Shown here: positions 17,606 through 26,101 of the stretch, piece after piece
Numbering within the stretch: the first letter of the stretch is position 1
Layout of the letters: every line of letters starts with the position of its first letter
Assembly (NCBI GenBank): GCA_019744775.1
Contig: JAIETZ010000009.1
Span: 1-64,000 of the forward strand
DNA from: Candidatus Obscuribacterales bacterium
GTDB taxonomy: Bacteria > Cyanobacteriota > Vampirovibrionia > Obscuribacterales > Obscuribacteraceae
Reading direction: 5' to 3'
Length of the DNA: 64,000 bases
Translations under genes and position numbers: made by a program
The notes under the pieces: model-generated
Seen by the model: the letters and a program-made list of their open reading frames with translations, nothing else
Database searches by the model: none
What the model was told of the DNA's origin: nothing

Positions 17606-18882
17606 AGAAGCCTGTGAAAATTCTGGTCCTGGGCGGAGGGGGGCGTGAAAATGCTCTTTGTTGGAAGCTCGCGCAAAGTCCTGTGTGCGAAGAGATCTAT
17701 TGCGCACCAGGCAACGGCGGCACGGCAAGTCTCGATAAAGTAAAAAACCTCGATATCGACATCCTCGATTTCAACACGGTAAAGAAGTTCTGCAAAGACG
17801 AGCCTATTGATCTTGTCGTGGTGGGACCGGAATTACCTCTGTCTCAAAGCATCGTTGATGTGCTTGAGGCGGACGGCATTCGTGTCTTTGGCCCTAACAG
17901 ACAAGGTGCTTGCCTCGAGTGGAGCAAAGCTTACGCCAAGGAATTCATGGAAAACGCCGGCATCCCGAATGCAAAGTTTGAGGTCGTCGATTCACTTACT
18001 AAGACCGAAGCCGTAATCAAAAACCATTGGGCGAGAGTCATAAAGGTTGATGGTTTGGCAGCCGGCAAAGGCGTTTTTGTTTGTGCTGATGAAAAGGAAG
18101 CTCAAGAAGCAGCCGAAAAAATATTCAAACAAAGAGCATTTGGCGATGCAGGCAACAAGGTAGTAATTGAAGAAAAACTATCCGGTGACGAGCTGTCACT
18201 TTTAGCTTTGTGTGACGGCACAAACCTTGTGCCGATGCTTGCCAGTCAGGACCACAAGCGTCGTTTTGAAAACGACAGAGGACCAAACACTGGCGGCATG
18301 GGTGCATATGCTCCAGTTGAACTCTACAAGCGCCATGAAAAGGCTATTGAGGAACATGTGTTAAACCCAATTCGCAAAGCTCTAAAAGAAGGCAAACTTG
18401 TTTTCAAAGGAGTGCTTTTCATTGGTCTTATGATCAGTGACAAGCCGTATGTTTTGGAATTCAATACAAGATTTGGCGATCCGGAAACACAGACGATATT
18501 GCCATTGTTGAAATCCGATCTGTTAGAGGCTCTTTGGGCTTGCACTGAAAAGACGCTGGATAAAGTAAAACTAGAATGGTCTAGTAACTCAAGTTGTTGT
18601 GTTTGTTTGGTTGCAGACAACTACCCGGAAGGCTCGTCCAAAGGACAGCGAATTGAAATATCGTCGGATATTGAAGATGCTGTTGTGTTTCATGCAGGCA
18701 CGAAATTAGCTGATGGTAAGTTAGTAACAAACGGTGGACGAGTTTTAAACGTTGTTGGTGTGGCTCCCACAATGTCTGAGGCCATCGCCGCCGCTTACAA
18801 TGCAATTCCATCGATAAAGTTTACCGGCATGGCTTATCGCCGCGATATTGCCAGGAGGGCGTCAGCTTGTCCATCCGTCTAG
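17602..18882 (+). CDS. purD: Phosphoribosylamine-glycine ligase
   Basis: PurD (GAR synthetase) ligates glycine to phosphoribosylamine with ATP. The 426-residue ATP-grasp enzyme has an N-terminal domain with LVLGGGGRENALCWKL and VVGPELPLS, the ATP-grasp centre with KVDGLAAGKGVFVC and GPNTGGMGAYAP, and the metal-binding EFNTRFGDPETQ. All catalytic blocks are intact and the length is normal. It begins with an ATGA overlap on the purC stop and overlaps purN by 16 bp, so it is translationally coupled on both sides. Confidence 0.96.
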   Translation: MKKPVKILVLGGGGRENALCWKLAQSPVCEEIYCAPGNGGTASLDKVKNLDIDILDFNTVKKFCKDEPIDLVVVGPELPLSQSIVDVLEADGIRVFGPNRQGACLEWSKAYAKEFMENAGIPNAKFEVVDSLTKTEAVIKNHWARVIKVDGLAAGKGVFVCADEKEAQEAAEKIFKQRAFGDAGNKVVIEEKLSGDELSLLALCDGTNLVPMLASQDHKRRFENDRGPNTGGMGAYAPVELYKRHEKAIEEHVLNPIRKALKEGKLVFKGVLFIGLMISDKPYVLEFNTRFGDPETQTILPLLKSDLLEALWACTEKTLDKVKLEWSSNSSCCVCLVADNYPEGSSKGQRIEISSDIEDAVVFHAGTKLADGKLVTNGGRVLNVVGVAPTMSEAIAAAYNAIPSIKFTGMAYRRDIARRASACPSV

Positions 18883-19487
18883 CAATACTTGTATCGGGAC
18901 GCGGCTCCAATATGGAGTCAATTTTGCGCGCGATAAAGGATGGCGAATTGGACGCAAAGGTTGAATTAGTCCTGTCTAACAACTCAGAAGCATTGGCATT
19001 GGTTACAGCTCGCAAATATGGCGTCCATGCAATTGCCGTGGACAACAAAGGATTGTCGCGCGAAGAGCATGAGAAAAGAGTGCTTAGCGAATTGGCTAAC
19101 TACGAAATAGATTTGGTTGTGCTCGCCGGTTACATGCGCATTCTCACGAGCAATTTCCTTCAGCAATTCAAACACAAGGATGGCTACTTCAAAGTGATAA
19201 ATATTCACCCGTCGCTGTTGCCCGCATTTCCAGGGGCAAATGCGTACGAAGATGCTTTCAAATACGGGGTGCTTGTGTCAGGCATAACGGTTCACTTGGC
19301 TGACGAAAAGGTTGATCATGGACCTATTCTGGCTCAAGAGACATTCTCTCGCCTGGAAAATGACACACTAGAGTCGTTCAAGTCCCGCGGACTATCTGTG
19401 GAACACAAGCTGTATCCAAGAGTATTGCAGTCTATCGCAAAGAATGGCATTCGTCTTTTGCCCAACGAGGAGTTGATAAAACAGTGA
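18867..19487 (+). CDS. purN: Phosphoribosylglycinamide formyltransferase
   Basis: PurN formylates GAR using 10-formyltetrahydrofolate. The 206-residue protein starts with the nucleotide-binding loop LVSGRGSNMESIL and carries the catalytic Asn-His-Asp set in INIHPSLLPAFPGANAYEDA and DHGPILAQE (usual family form: NIHPSLLP...D). The start is an uncommon TTG at 18867, defended by a perfect AGGAGGG at 18853-18859 with 7 nt spacing. It lies 16 bp inside the purD end. The N-terminus matches the family immediately after this TTG, so the start choice is firm. Confidence 0.95.
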   Translation: MSIRLAILVSGRGSNMESILRAIKDGELDAKVELVLSNNSEALALVTARKYGVHAIAVDNKGLSREEHEKRVLSELANYEIDLVVLAGYMRILTSNFLQQFKHKDGYFKVINIHPSLLPAFPGANAYEDAFKYGVLVSGITVHLADEKVDHGPILAQETFSRLENDTLESFKSRGLSVEHKLYPRVLQSIAKNGIRLLPNEELIKQ

Positions 19488-22400
19488 TGGAAACTTCGTT
19501 GCAGGAAAAGCTAAACGGCAAAACAAGAAATTCAGACGCAGTCGTTTGCGTAGCTGTTATTCCTAAGGGTGGATTTGTAGACAACCACAACTTCCCTCTT
19601 TATTGGATTTCTGGCTTTGACGGCAAAGATGCTGGGCTGCTGGAGAATCTAAAAGAAGTTTTGGCTGATGAACTTTTAGAAGATGTTTGGACAGCCAACG
19701 TACAAGACAAAAGCAAGTGGCTGGATATCTGGCGTGGAGAAGGTTTTGTCTATTTTGCCGAAAGACAATTTTTGCCGGGCGTCACCGACAACTTAGGCAA
19801 AACAGTTGAAGAGGCATTGAAGTTAAAGGGCATTGGAGATATTCGAGTAGCATCAGGTCACGGATTTCTCTTTACCAAAGATGCCGGCAAGGTTGATGCA
19901 AATCTATGCCGTTACAAGTTTTTCCACCCACTTACGGACAAGTTTGTGGTGCATGACGTCAGTGGTAAGGAAGCCGATTTCCTTGATTTTCCTGAAGTCA
20001 ATTTGCCGGAGCCCAAACAAGTTCAAGTTGTTTGTCTTGATGTAAGCGATACGGAATTAATGCGCATTAGCAAAGACGGCATTCTAGCCCTCAATCTTGA
20101 TGAGATGAAAGCAATTGCCGGACATTTTCAAAATGCCGCAGTTCGCAAGGAAAGAAAAGCTCTAGGAATGCCAGAGTGGCCGACTGATGTTGAATTGGAA
20201 GTAATTGCGCAGACCTGGTCCGAACATTGTAAGCATAAGATTTTCGGCGCCAATATTACCTATACGTCTGCGGACAAAGAACCCGTACAAATCAAAAGCT
20301 TGTACAAGACTTATATACAAGCGGCAACCAAAAAGCTGGCGGAAGATCATCCATCTATTGGTGAGCGCCTTTTATCAGTTTTTGAAGACAATGCAGGTGT
20401 AGTTCGTTTCAACGATAAAACCGCAGTCTGTTTCAAGGTCGAAACACACAACTCCCCGTCGGCACTTGAGCCATATGGTGGAGCGCTCACAGGAATTCTT
20501 GGAGTTAACAGGGATATTCTTGGCACCGGACTTGGCGCAAAGCCGATTGCTAATACAGATATCTTCTGTTTTGCGTATCCATCAAAAGAATTGGCCGACA
20601 GACCTACGATGTTACCTGCAGAAACAATCATAAAAGGCGTTCGCAAAGGCGTTGAGGATGGTGGCAACAAGAGCGGCATCCCAACAGTAAATGGCGCAGT
20701 CTACTTCCACCCTGGGTATCGAGCAAAACCTTTGGTCTTTTGTGGCACGGTCGGCATTATGCCGTTGAACGTAGCCGGCAAAGTCGCTTATGAAAAACAT
20801 ACACAAGTAGGCGATGTAATTGTTATGGCCGGTGGCAGAGTCGGCAAAGACGGCATTCATGGAGCGACGTTCTCATCAGAAGCTCTGCACGAAGATTCAC
20901 CAGTGTCAGCGGTGCAGATAGGAGATCCGTTTACTCAGAAGCGACTATTGGACTTTGTTTTAGACGCGCGTGATGCCGGGTTAATAACTGGTATAACAGA
21001 CAATGGCGCAGGCGGACTTTCTTCATCAGTTGGTGAAATGGCTCGTATCACCGGTGGCGCGACAATTGATCTGGATAATGTTCCACTCAAGTATCCAGGG
21101 TTGGCTGATTGGGAAATAGTTGTTTCGGAATCACAGGAACGCATGACTATTTCAACTCGTGATTTCGATGCTTTGCGGAAGTTAGCTGATAAGCATCACG
21201 TCGAAGTGACGAATATTGGTACGTTCGACAAGAATGGCTATTTTGTAATTAGAAGAAAAGGCAAGCCGGTTGCTTGTTTGAATCTTGAATTTCTCCACGA
21301 TGGCTGCCCGAAACTAGAGTTGGTAGCCGAGAGAATAACCACAAAAATCAGCGAATCTTTGAGCAAGGAGCCAACAGATTTAACTCCCATTTTGCAGGAT
21401 TTATTAGCCCACCCAAATGTCAGCAGCAGAGAACAAATAATCAGGCAGTATGACCACGAAGTTCAGGGTGGCAGCGTTGTTAAACCCTTGATGGGTCCTC
21501 AGCAGCAAGCGCCTTGTGATGGTGCGGTCATAAAACCGATCTACGGCGATAAATTGGGACTTGTAGTCTCCAATGGACTTTGTCCACAACTGAGCGAAGT
21601 CGATGCTCACTTGATGGCCGTATCGGCAGTCGATGAGGCTGTTCGTAATGCCGTCGCTGTTGGCGCAGATCCGGAACAGATTTATATCCTCGATAATTTC
21701 TGCTGGCCCGATCCTGTAGTCTCTGAAAAGAACAAAGAAGGCAAAGCTAAACTCGCGCAACTTGTAGATACCTGTGTTGGACTTTACGAGGCGGCAATTG
21801 CCTTTCGAGCACCGCTTATTTCCGGCAAGGACAGCATGAAAAACGACTTTGATGATGGCGTTGTACGGTTGTCTATACCGCCGACGTTGCTTGTGTCGGC
21901 AATGGCTATTATGCCCGATGCTGAAAAAGCAGTGACCATGCACTTCAAAGAAGCCGGCGATACGATTTACCTATTGGGTTGCGCAGGATTGGGAATTTCC
22001 GGCAGTCTCTATGGACGACTACAAGGAATTAAGTCGAGCATCAAAGCAGAATTTAAACCAGAAACGGCCGCTGGTATGTACCGCGTACTTCATAAGCTGA
22101 TTATGCAGTCGATGATACGCAGTTGCCACGATATATCAGATGGTGGATTAGCTGTCGCAATAGCTGAGTCAATAATCGGCGGTAACTGTGGGGCGACAGT
22201 ATCTGGATATGCAATTCAGGAAGCGGCATTCTCAGGCTCCAGCAAAGGACAAGAATTGAGCCGTATGGATTTGGCTTTGTTTGCCGAAGGTCCAGGCAGG
22301 ATGCTTGTTTCAATTGCAAAAGAAAATGAGTCTGCATGGGAAAAACAGTGGCAGAATGTAACTGATGTTTTTTGTATCAAGCTTGGTGAAGTAACATCCA

Positions 22401-22501
22401 CCAAAGAGTTGCGCATTTTGGATTCGAAAATGAATAACATTATGCGCGTGAATGTCGATAAGTTGCAGTCGTCGTGGCAGACGGCTTTGCCCATTGATTA
22501 A
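19487..22501 (+). CDS. purL: FGAM synthase, fused PurS-PurL without glutaminase domain
   Basis: The enzyme amidates FGAR to FGAM with ATP and ammonia delivered by PurQ. At 1004 residues it is longer than small PurL (about 740) and shorter than large PurL (about 1300). The N-terminal 200 residues fill the place of PurS-like domains, and two PurM-like halves follow (WSEHCKHKIF, ETHNSPSALEPYGGALTGI, GKDSMKNDF, CHDISDGGLAVAI). No class I glutaminase domain is present; it is supplied by the next gene. This fused-PurSL plus PurQ arrangement is known from some other bacterial groups. The ATG at 19487 overlaps the purN TGA; a GTG at 19484 is the alternative start. Confidence 0.94.
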   Translation: METSLQEKLNGKTRNSDAVVCVAVIPKGGFVDNHNFPLYWISGFDGKDAGLLENLKEVLADELLEDVWTANVQDKSKWLDIWRGEGFVYFAERQFLPGVTDNLGKTVEEALKLKGIGDIRVASGHGFLFTKDAGKVDANLCRYKFFHPLTDKFVVHDVSGKEADFLDFPEVNLPEPKQVQVVCLDVSDTELMRISKDGILALNLDEMKAIAGHFQNAAVRKERKALGMPEWPTDVELEVIAQTWSEHCKHKIFGANITYTSADKEPVQIKSLYKTYIQAATKKLAEDHPSIGERLLSVFEDNAGVVRFNDKTAVCFKVETHNSPSALEPYGGALTGILGVNRDILGTGLGAKPIANTDIFCFAYPSKELADRPTMLPAETIIKGVRKGVEDGGNKSGIPTVNGAVYFHPGYRAKPLVFCGTVGIMPLNVAGKVAYEKHTQVGDVIVMAGGRVGKDGIHGATFSSEALHEDSPVSAVQIGDPFTQKRLLDFVLDARDAGLITGITDNGAGGLSSSVGEMARITGGATIDLDNVPLKYPGLADWEIVVSESQERMTISTRDFDALRKLADKHHVEVTNIGTFDKNGYFVIRRKGKPVACLNLEFLHDGCPKLELVAERITTKISESLSKEPTDLTPILQDLLAHPNVSSREQIIRQYDHEVQGGSVVKPLMGPQQQAPCDGAVIKPIYGDKLGLVVSNGLCPQLSEVDAHLMAVSAVDEAVRNAVAVGADPEQIYILDNFCWPDPVVSEKNKEGKAKLAQLVDTCVGLYEAAIAFRAPLISGKDSMKNDFDDGVVRLSIPPTLLVSAMAIMPDAEKAVTMHFKEAGDTIYLLGCAGLGISGSLYGRLQGIKSSIKAEFKPETAAGMYRVLHKLIMQSMIRSCHDISDGGLAVAIAESIIGGNCGATVSGYAIQEAAFSGSSKGQELSRMDLALFAEGPGRMLVSIAKENESAWEKQWQNVTDVFCIKLGEVTSTKELRILDSKMNNIMRVNVDKLQSSWQTALPID

Positions 22502-22517
22502 AAAGGAGGTGGCGAGC

Positions 22518-23270
22518 ATGATAGCAAAAGCATTAGTACTTTATGGAGACGGCATTAATTGCGATCTTGAAACGGAATATGGCTTGTCGATTGCCGGATT
22601 TTCTCCTGAGAGAATTCATGCCACGGAATTATTGAAAACACCAGGAAAATTAAGCGAATGCCAAATGCTTGTCTTGCCTGGTGGGTTTTCTTTTGGAGAC
22701 GAAATCGCCAGCGGCAAAGTTTTGAGCATTGAGTTGAAGCAAAGAATAAGCGCGGCGCTGCATGAGTTTATTGACAAAAAGGGCTTAGTAATAGGCATTT
22801 GTAATGGCTTTCAAATACTTGTTCAGCTTGGTATTTTGCCGGTTTCAAAAAGTGGTGCACAGAAAGTCGTCAGCCTTGCTCGCAACAGTGGCGGTAAATT
22901 TATCAATCGCTGGGTCAACTTGTCTGTAGTTAACGAACATCAAAGTCCATTTTTTGCCGGATTGAAAGAAATTGATTTGCCGATTCGCCACGGAGAAGGA
23001 CGACTTACTTTAGGTGTCAACCCAGGTAAGGAGGTTTCTGAGTTGGTCAGTAAACATACCGTGCTGCGTTATCGCGATGACGTAAACGGCAGCTACGAAA
23101 AGGCAGCAGCTCTCACCAACGAACAAGGAAATGTTCTTGGACTGATGCCGCATCCGGAAGCATTTATTCGTTGGTCACAACACCCAAGTTGGACAGACTC
23201 TAAAAAAGAACCCAGTGAGACACCTCATGGTTTGGTCATTTTACAAAACGCCCGCAAGGCACTTGGTTAA
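22518..23270 (+). CDS. purQ: FGAM synthase glutaminase subunit PurQ
   Basis: PurQ hydrolyses glutamine and passes ammonia to PurL. The 250-residue class I amidotransferase shows LPGGFSFGDEIASGK, the nucleophile Cys95 in GICNGFQIL, and the HPE of the triad in LMPHPEAFIRW. The reading frame is open upstream to 22452 inside purL, but AAAGGAGGTGG at 22502-22511 sits 7 nt before the ATG at 22518, and the family N-terminus begins there. It is separated from purL by 16 bp that hold only this ribosome binding site, among the strongest in the window. Confidence 0.95.
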   Translation: MIAKALVLYGDGINCDLETEYGLSIAGFSPERIHATELLKTPGKLSECQMLVLPGGFSFGDEIASGKVLSIELKQRISAALHEFIDKKGLVIGICNGFQILVQLGILPVSKSGAQKVVSLARNSGGKFINRWVNLSVVNEHQSPFFAGLKEIDLPIRHGEGRLTLGVNPGKEVSELVSKHTVLRYRDDVNGSYEKAAALTNEQGNVLGLMPHPEAFIRWSQHPSWTDSKKEPSETPHGLVILQNARKALG

Positions 23271-23284
23271 GCAGGAAGGAAATA

Positions 23285-24283
23285 ATGGCGGCAGACACAT
23301 ACGCAAAAGCTGGAGTAGACGTTAAACGAGCAGAAGAGTTCGTCAAGCGCCTGAAGAATCAGTCGTTAAGGCAAGGACACGAAACTCTCTGGGAAGCTGC
23401 CGGTGGTTACGCTGCTGTTTATCCAGTATCGGCAAGTAGAGCCGTCGCTGTTACTACAGATGGTGTCGGCACGAAGTTGCTTGTTGCCAATGAGTTGAGT
23501 AAATTTGACACGATAGGTATCGACCTTGTTGCGATGTGCGCCAATGACCTCATTTGTGTGGGCGCGCAGCCGACTATTTTCCTTGATTACTTTGCTATTG
23601 GAAAACTGGAAGACAACGTCGCTGATGAAGTAATTGCCGGCATAGTCAAAGGCTGCGATCAAGCAGGCATGCTATTGGCAGGCGGTGAGACGGCGGAAAT
23701 GCCGGGACTCTATGCACCAGGTCACTTCGACTTAGCTGGTTTCGCTCTAGGGCTTGTATCCAAAAGCAAACTAATTACAGGCGGTGAAATACGCCCAGGT
23801 CAAAAACTAATTGGTGTCGCATCAAGCGGCATACACTCCAATGGCTTGTCTTTGGCTCGTAAAGTCCTTGCTGACGACAAAGCAAGTTGGCATGATCTTT
23901 TAACGCCCACTCTAATTTATGTTGAACCAGTCAATGAAATTCTCGGCAGACGTCCCGAAGCAATTAAGGGCATGGCGCATATAACTGGCGGCGGCTGGCG
24001 AAACCTTTTCCGGTTGAATGACACTGTTGGTTTCCATTTTGAAAACAGACTACCGGTGCCGGACATTCTGCAAAAAATTGGTCGGACAGTACCGGAAGAA
24101 GAAATGTACAAGACATTCAACATGGGCATGGGATTGGGAATAATCACCGATGATTCCCATCAACAACTGGTTCTGGAATGCCTTAAAGAAGCTGGTTTTA
24201 CAGCGCAAGTGGTTGGTTCAGTTACAGATAAGCCGGGAGTGATCACCATTGCCGGTTCTCAAATTGTCATCAAGGAGGAATAG
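23285..24283 (+). CDS. purM: Phosphoribosylformylglycinamidine cyclo-ligase
   Basis: PurM (AIR synthetase) closes the imidazole ring from FGAM with ATP. The 332-residue protein shows TTDGVGTKLLVA, the MCANDLICVGAQPTIFLDYFA block, GGETAEMPGLY and the C-terminal HITGGGWRNL...FNMGMGLGIIT, all typical. The length is normal. AGGAAGGA lies just before the ATG. It follows purQ by 14 bp and precedes purH by 2 bp, inside the same operon. Confidence 0.96.
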   Translation: MAADTYAKAGVDVKRAEEFVKRLKNQSLRQGHETLWEAAGGYAAVYPVSASRAVAVTTDGVGTKLLVANELSKFDTIGIDLVAMCANDLICVGAQPTIFLDYFAIGKLEDNVADEVIAGIVKGCDQAGMLLAGGETAEMPGLYAPGHFDLAGFALGLVSKSKLITGGEIRPGQKLIGVASSGIHSNGLSLARKVLADDKASWHDLLTPTLIYVEPVNEILGRRPEAIKGMAHITGGGWRNLFRLNDTVGFHFENRLPVPDILQKIGRTVPEEEMYKTFNMGMGLGIITDDSHQQLVLECLKEAGFTAQVVGSVTDKPGVITIAGSQIVIKEE

Positions 24284-24285
24284 AA

Positions 24286-25917
24286 ATGGCTCTAGGTGCA
24301 GGTGAAGGGTCCACCGGTGTAGTGGCAAGGGAGAATACAAAAGTGAAAACAGTCCTTGTTAGTGTTACGGACAAAACCGGTCTAGACAGATTTTTGAAAA
24401 GACTTGAGCGATTCGACGAACTCAAGCTTATCGGAACAACCAGCACACACAAATTTTTGACCGGCAATAATTTTGCCTGCACTAAGGTTGAAGAGTTGAC
24501 CAATTTCCCGGAGATTCTTTCTGGTCGAGTGAAGACACTGCATCCACGCGTGTTTGCCGGAATTCTTGCCCGTCCGTCAAAAGAAGATCGCGACTGCTTG
24601 TCCGAGATGGACATTCAAGAAATTGATCTGGTCATCGTAAATCTCTACGCCTTTGAAAAGAAATTGAGCGAAGGATTGCCGGAAGCGAAGATGATCGAGG
24701 AGATTGATGTCGGTGGTGTAGCTCTGTTGCGTGCTGCTGCTAAAAACTTCGAGCGCGTTGCTGTAATAAGCAGTCCCGAGCAATACGATATGGTTATCGA
24801 AGAACTTGATGCAGCTGGTGGCAAGTTTACTCTTGAATTGAGACGGAAACTCGCATATGCCGCTTTGAGTCGGACAGCTGCGTATGACGCCAGCATCTCA
24901 GCTTATTTGCATGAACAAGTAGAGAAGAATTCGTGCGACAAGTGCGATCACACTAGTTTCACGATGCCTGAGTCGGTTTCATTCAATCTCGTGAAGTATC
25001 AAGATTTACGCTACGGCGAAAACCCACACCAAGCAGCAGCTTGGTATTCTCCGATGGGCAAAGATGCCTGGAAGGTGCCGTTCCTGCAATCGCAGGGTAA
25101 GGACATGTCCTCCAATAACATCATCGATACTTACTGCTTGTTGCGTTATCTGCGCGAATTTGAGGAACCTGTTGCTTGTTTGATAAAGCACAACAACCCA
25201 TGCGGAATTGCATTAGGTAAAAATATAGACGAAGCTTTTGACAAGGCTTATGCCTGTGATCCACTTTCCGCTTTTGGTGGTGTCTTTGGGTTTAATGGCA
25301 AGGTCGGCGCGAAGCTTGCGACAAAGATAACAGAGAACTTTGTAGAAATTGTTCTCGCTCCTGAATTCGACAAAGAAGCAATGGATATCTTCAGCAAGAA
25401 GAAAAACATTCGCGTCCTGAAATTGAATCCGGAAGCAAAATCACAAATCGGCGCACGTCCATGGCAAATTCGTGATTTGAAAGATGTCGGTGTCTTGGTT
25501 GAGCAAGATATGGAAGCGCCTGTAAAAGCAGCTGATTTCAAATGCGTCACCGAAAAGAAACTGGATGCAGGTTATGAACAAGACATCGCCTTCACCTGGT
25601 CCATTGTTAAGCACTTAACTTCAAATGCAATATTTGTTGCTCGCCATGGTTTGTCTCTAGGATTCGGTATCGGACAAACAAGCCGCATTGCCAGTGTCAA
25701 TCACGCCTTGACTCAAGCAGGAGCAAACGCAAAAGGAGCCGTTCTGGCAAGCGATGCGTTTTTTCCGGCTACGGACAACATTGAATCAGCAGCAAAAGCG
25801 GGTATTTCAGTGATTATCCAACCAGGTGGCAGCATCAAAGATGACGAGGTAATCGGTGCCTGTAATAAGGCTGGAATCGTCATGCTATTCACTGGCCAAC
25901 GGTGTTTCCGTCATTAA
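24286..25917 (+). CDS. purH: Bifunctional AICAR transformylase/IMP cyclohydrolase
   Basis: PurH performs the last two steps to IMP. The N-terminal MGS-like cyclohydrolase domain (from about residue 21: VLVSVTDKTGLDRFL) includes SGRVKTLHPRVFAGIL. The AICAR transformylase domain shows YGENPHQAAAWY, the catalytic KHNNPCGIA and the usual C-terminus FTGQRCFRH. The 543-residue length is slightly above usual because of about 20 extra N-terminal residues before the MGS domain. The ATG at 24286 is nevertheless supported by AAGGAGG 7 nt upstream. A GTG at the domain border is a possible alternative start. Last gene of the operon, followed by a hairpin at 25954. Confidence 0.95.
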   Translation: MALGAGEGSTGVVARENTKVKTVLVSVTDKTGLDRFLKRLERFDELKLIGTTSTHKFLTGNNFACTKVEELTNFPEILSGRVKTLHPRVFAGILARPSKEDRDCLSEMDIQEIDLVIVNLYAFEKKLSEGLPEAKMIEEIDVGGVALLRAAAKNFERVAVISSPEQYDMVIEELDAAGGKFTLELRRKLAYAALSRTAAYDASISAYLHEQVEKNSCDKCDHTSFTMPESVSFNLVKYQDLRYGENPHQAAAWYSPMGKDAWKVPFLQSQGKDMSSNNIIDTYCLLRYLREFEEPVACLIKHNNPCGIALGKNIDEAFDKAYACDPLSAFGGVFGFNGKVGAKLATKITENFVEIVLAPEFDKEAMDIFSKKKNIRVLKLNPEAKSQIGARPWQIRDLKDVGVLVEQDMEAPVKAADFKCVTEKKLDAGYEQDIAFTWSIVKHLTSNAIFVARHGLSLGFGIGQTSRIASVNHALTQAGANAKGAVLASDAFFPATDNIESAAKAGISVIIQPGGSIKDDEVIGACNKAGIVMLFTGQRCFRH

Positions 25918-25953
25918 ATCTGACGATTTGTCTGGCAAGCGTGCTTGATCCGA

Positions 25954-25988
25954 TGCCCAAAACCGAGCCTAGGCTTGTGTTTTGGGCA
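25954..25988 (+). terminator. Hairpin terminating the purine operon
   Basis: TGCCCAAAAC (25954-25963) and GTTTTGGGCA (25979-25988) are perfect 10-bp arms. The loop contains a further self-complementary AGCCTAGGCT (25966-25975). It lies 37 nt after the purH stop. A T-rich tail is weak, so it may stall transcription or protect the 3' end rather than act as a classic rho-independent terminator. Confidence 0.65.
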
Positions 25989-26101
25989 TTTGGTTTGAGT
26001 GGCAAATATTATGCGCCATGGGAATTTCCCCACTGACTGCATTCCTGGCCAGGACTATGATTGAGCCACGACCCAGACCACAATCTAGAGAGGATTGGAC
26101 A

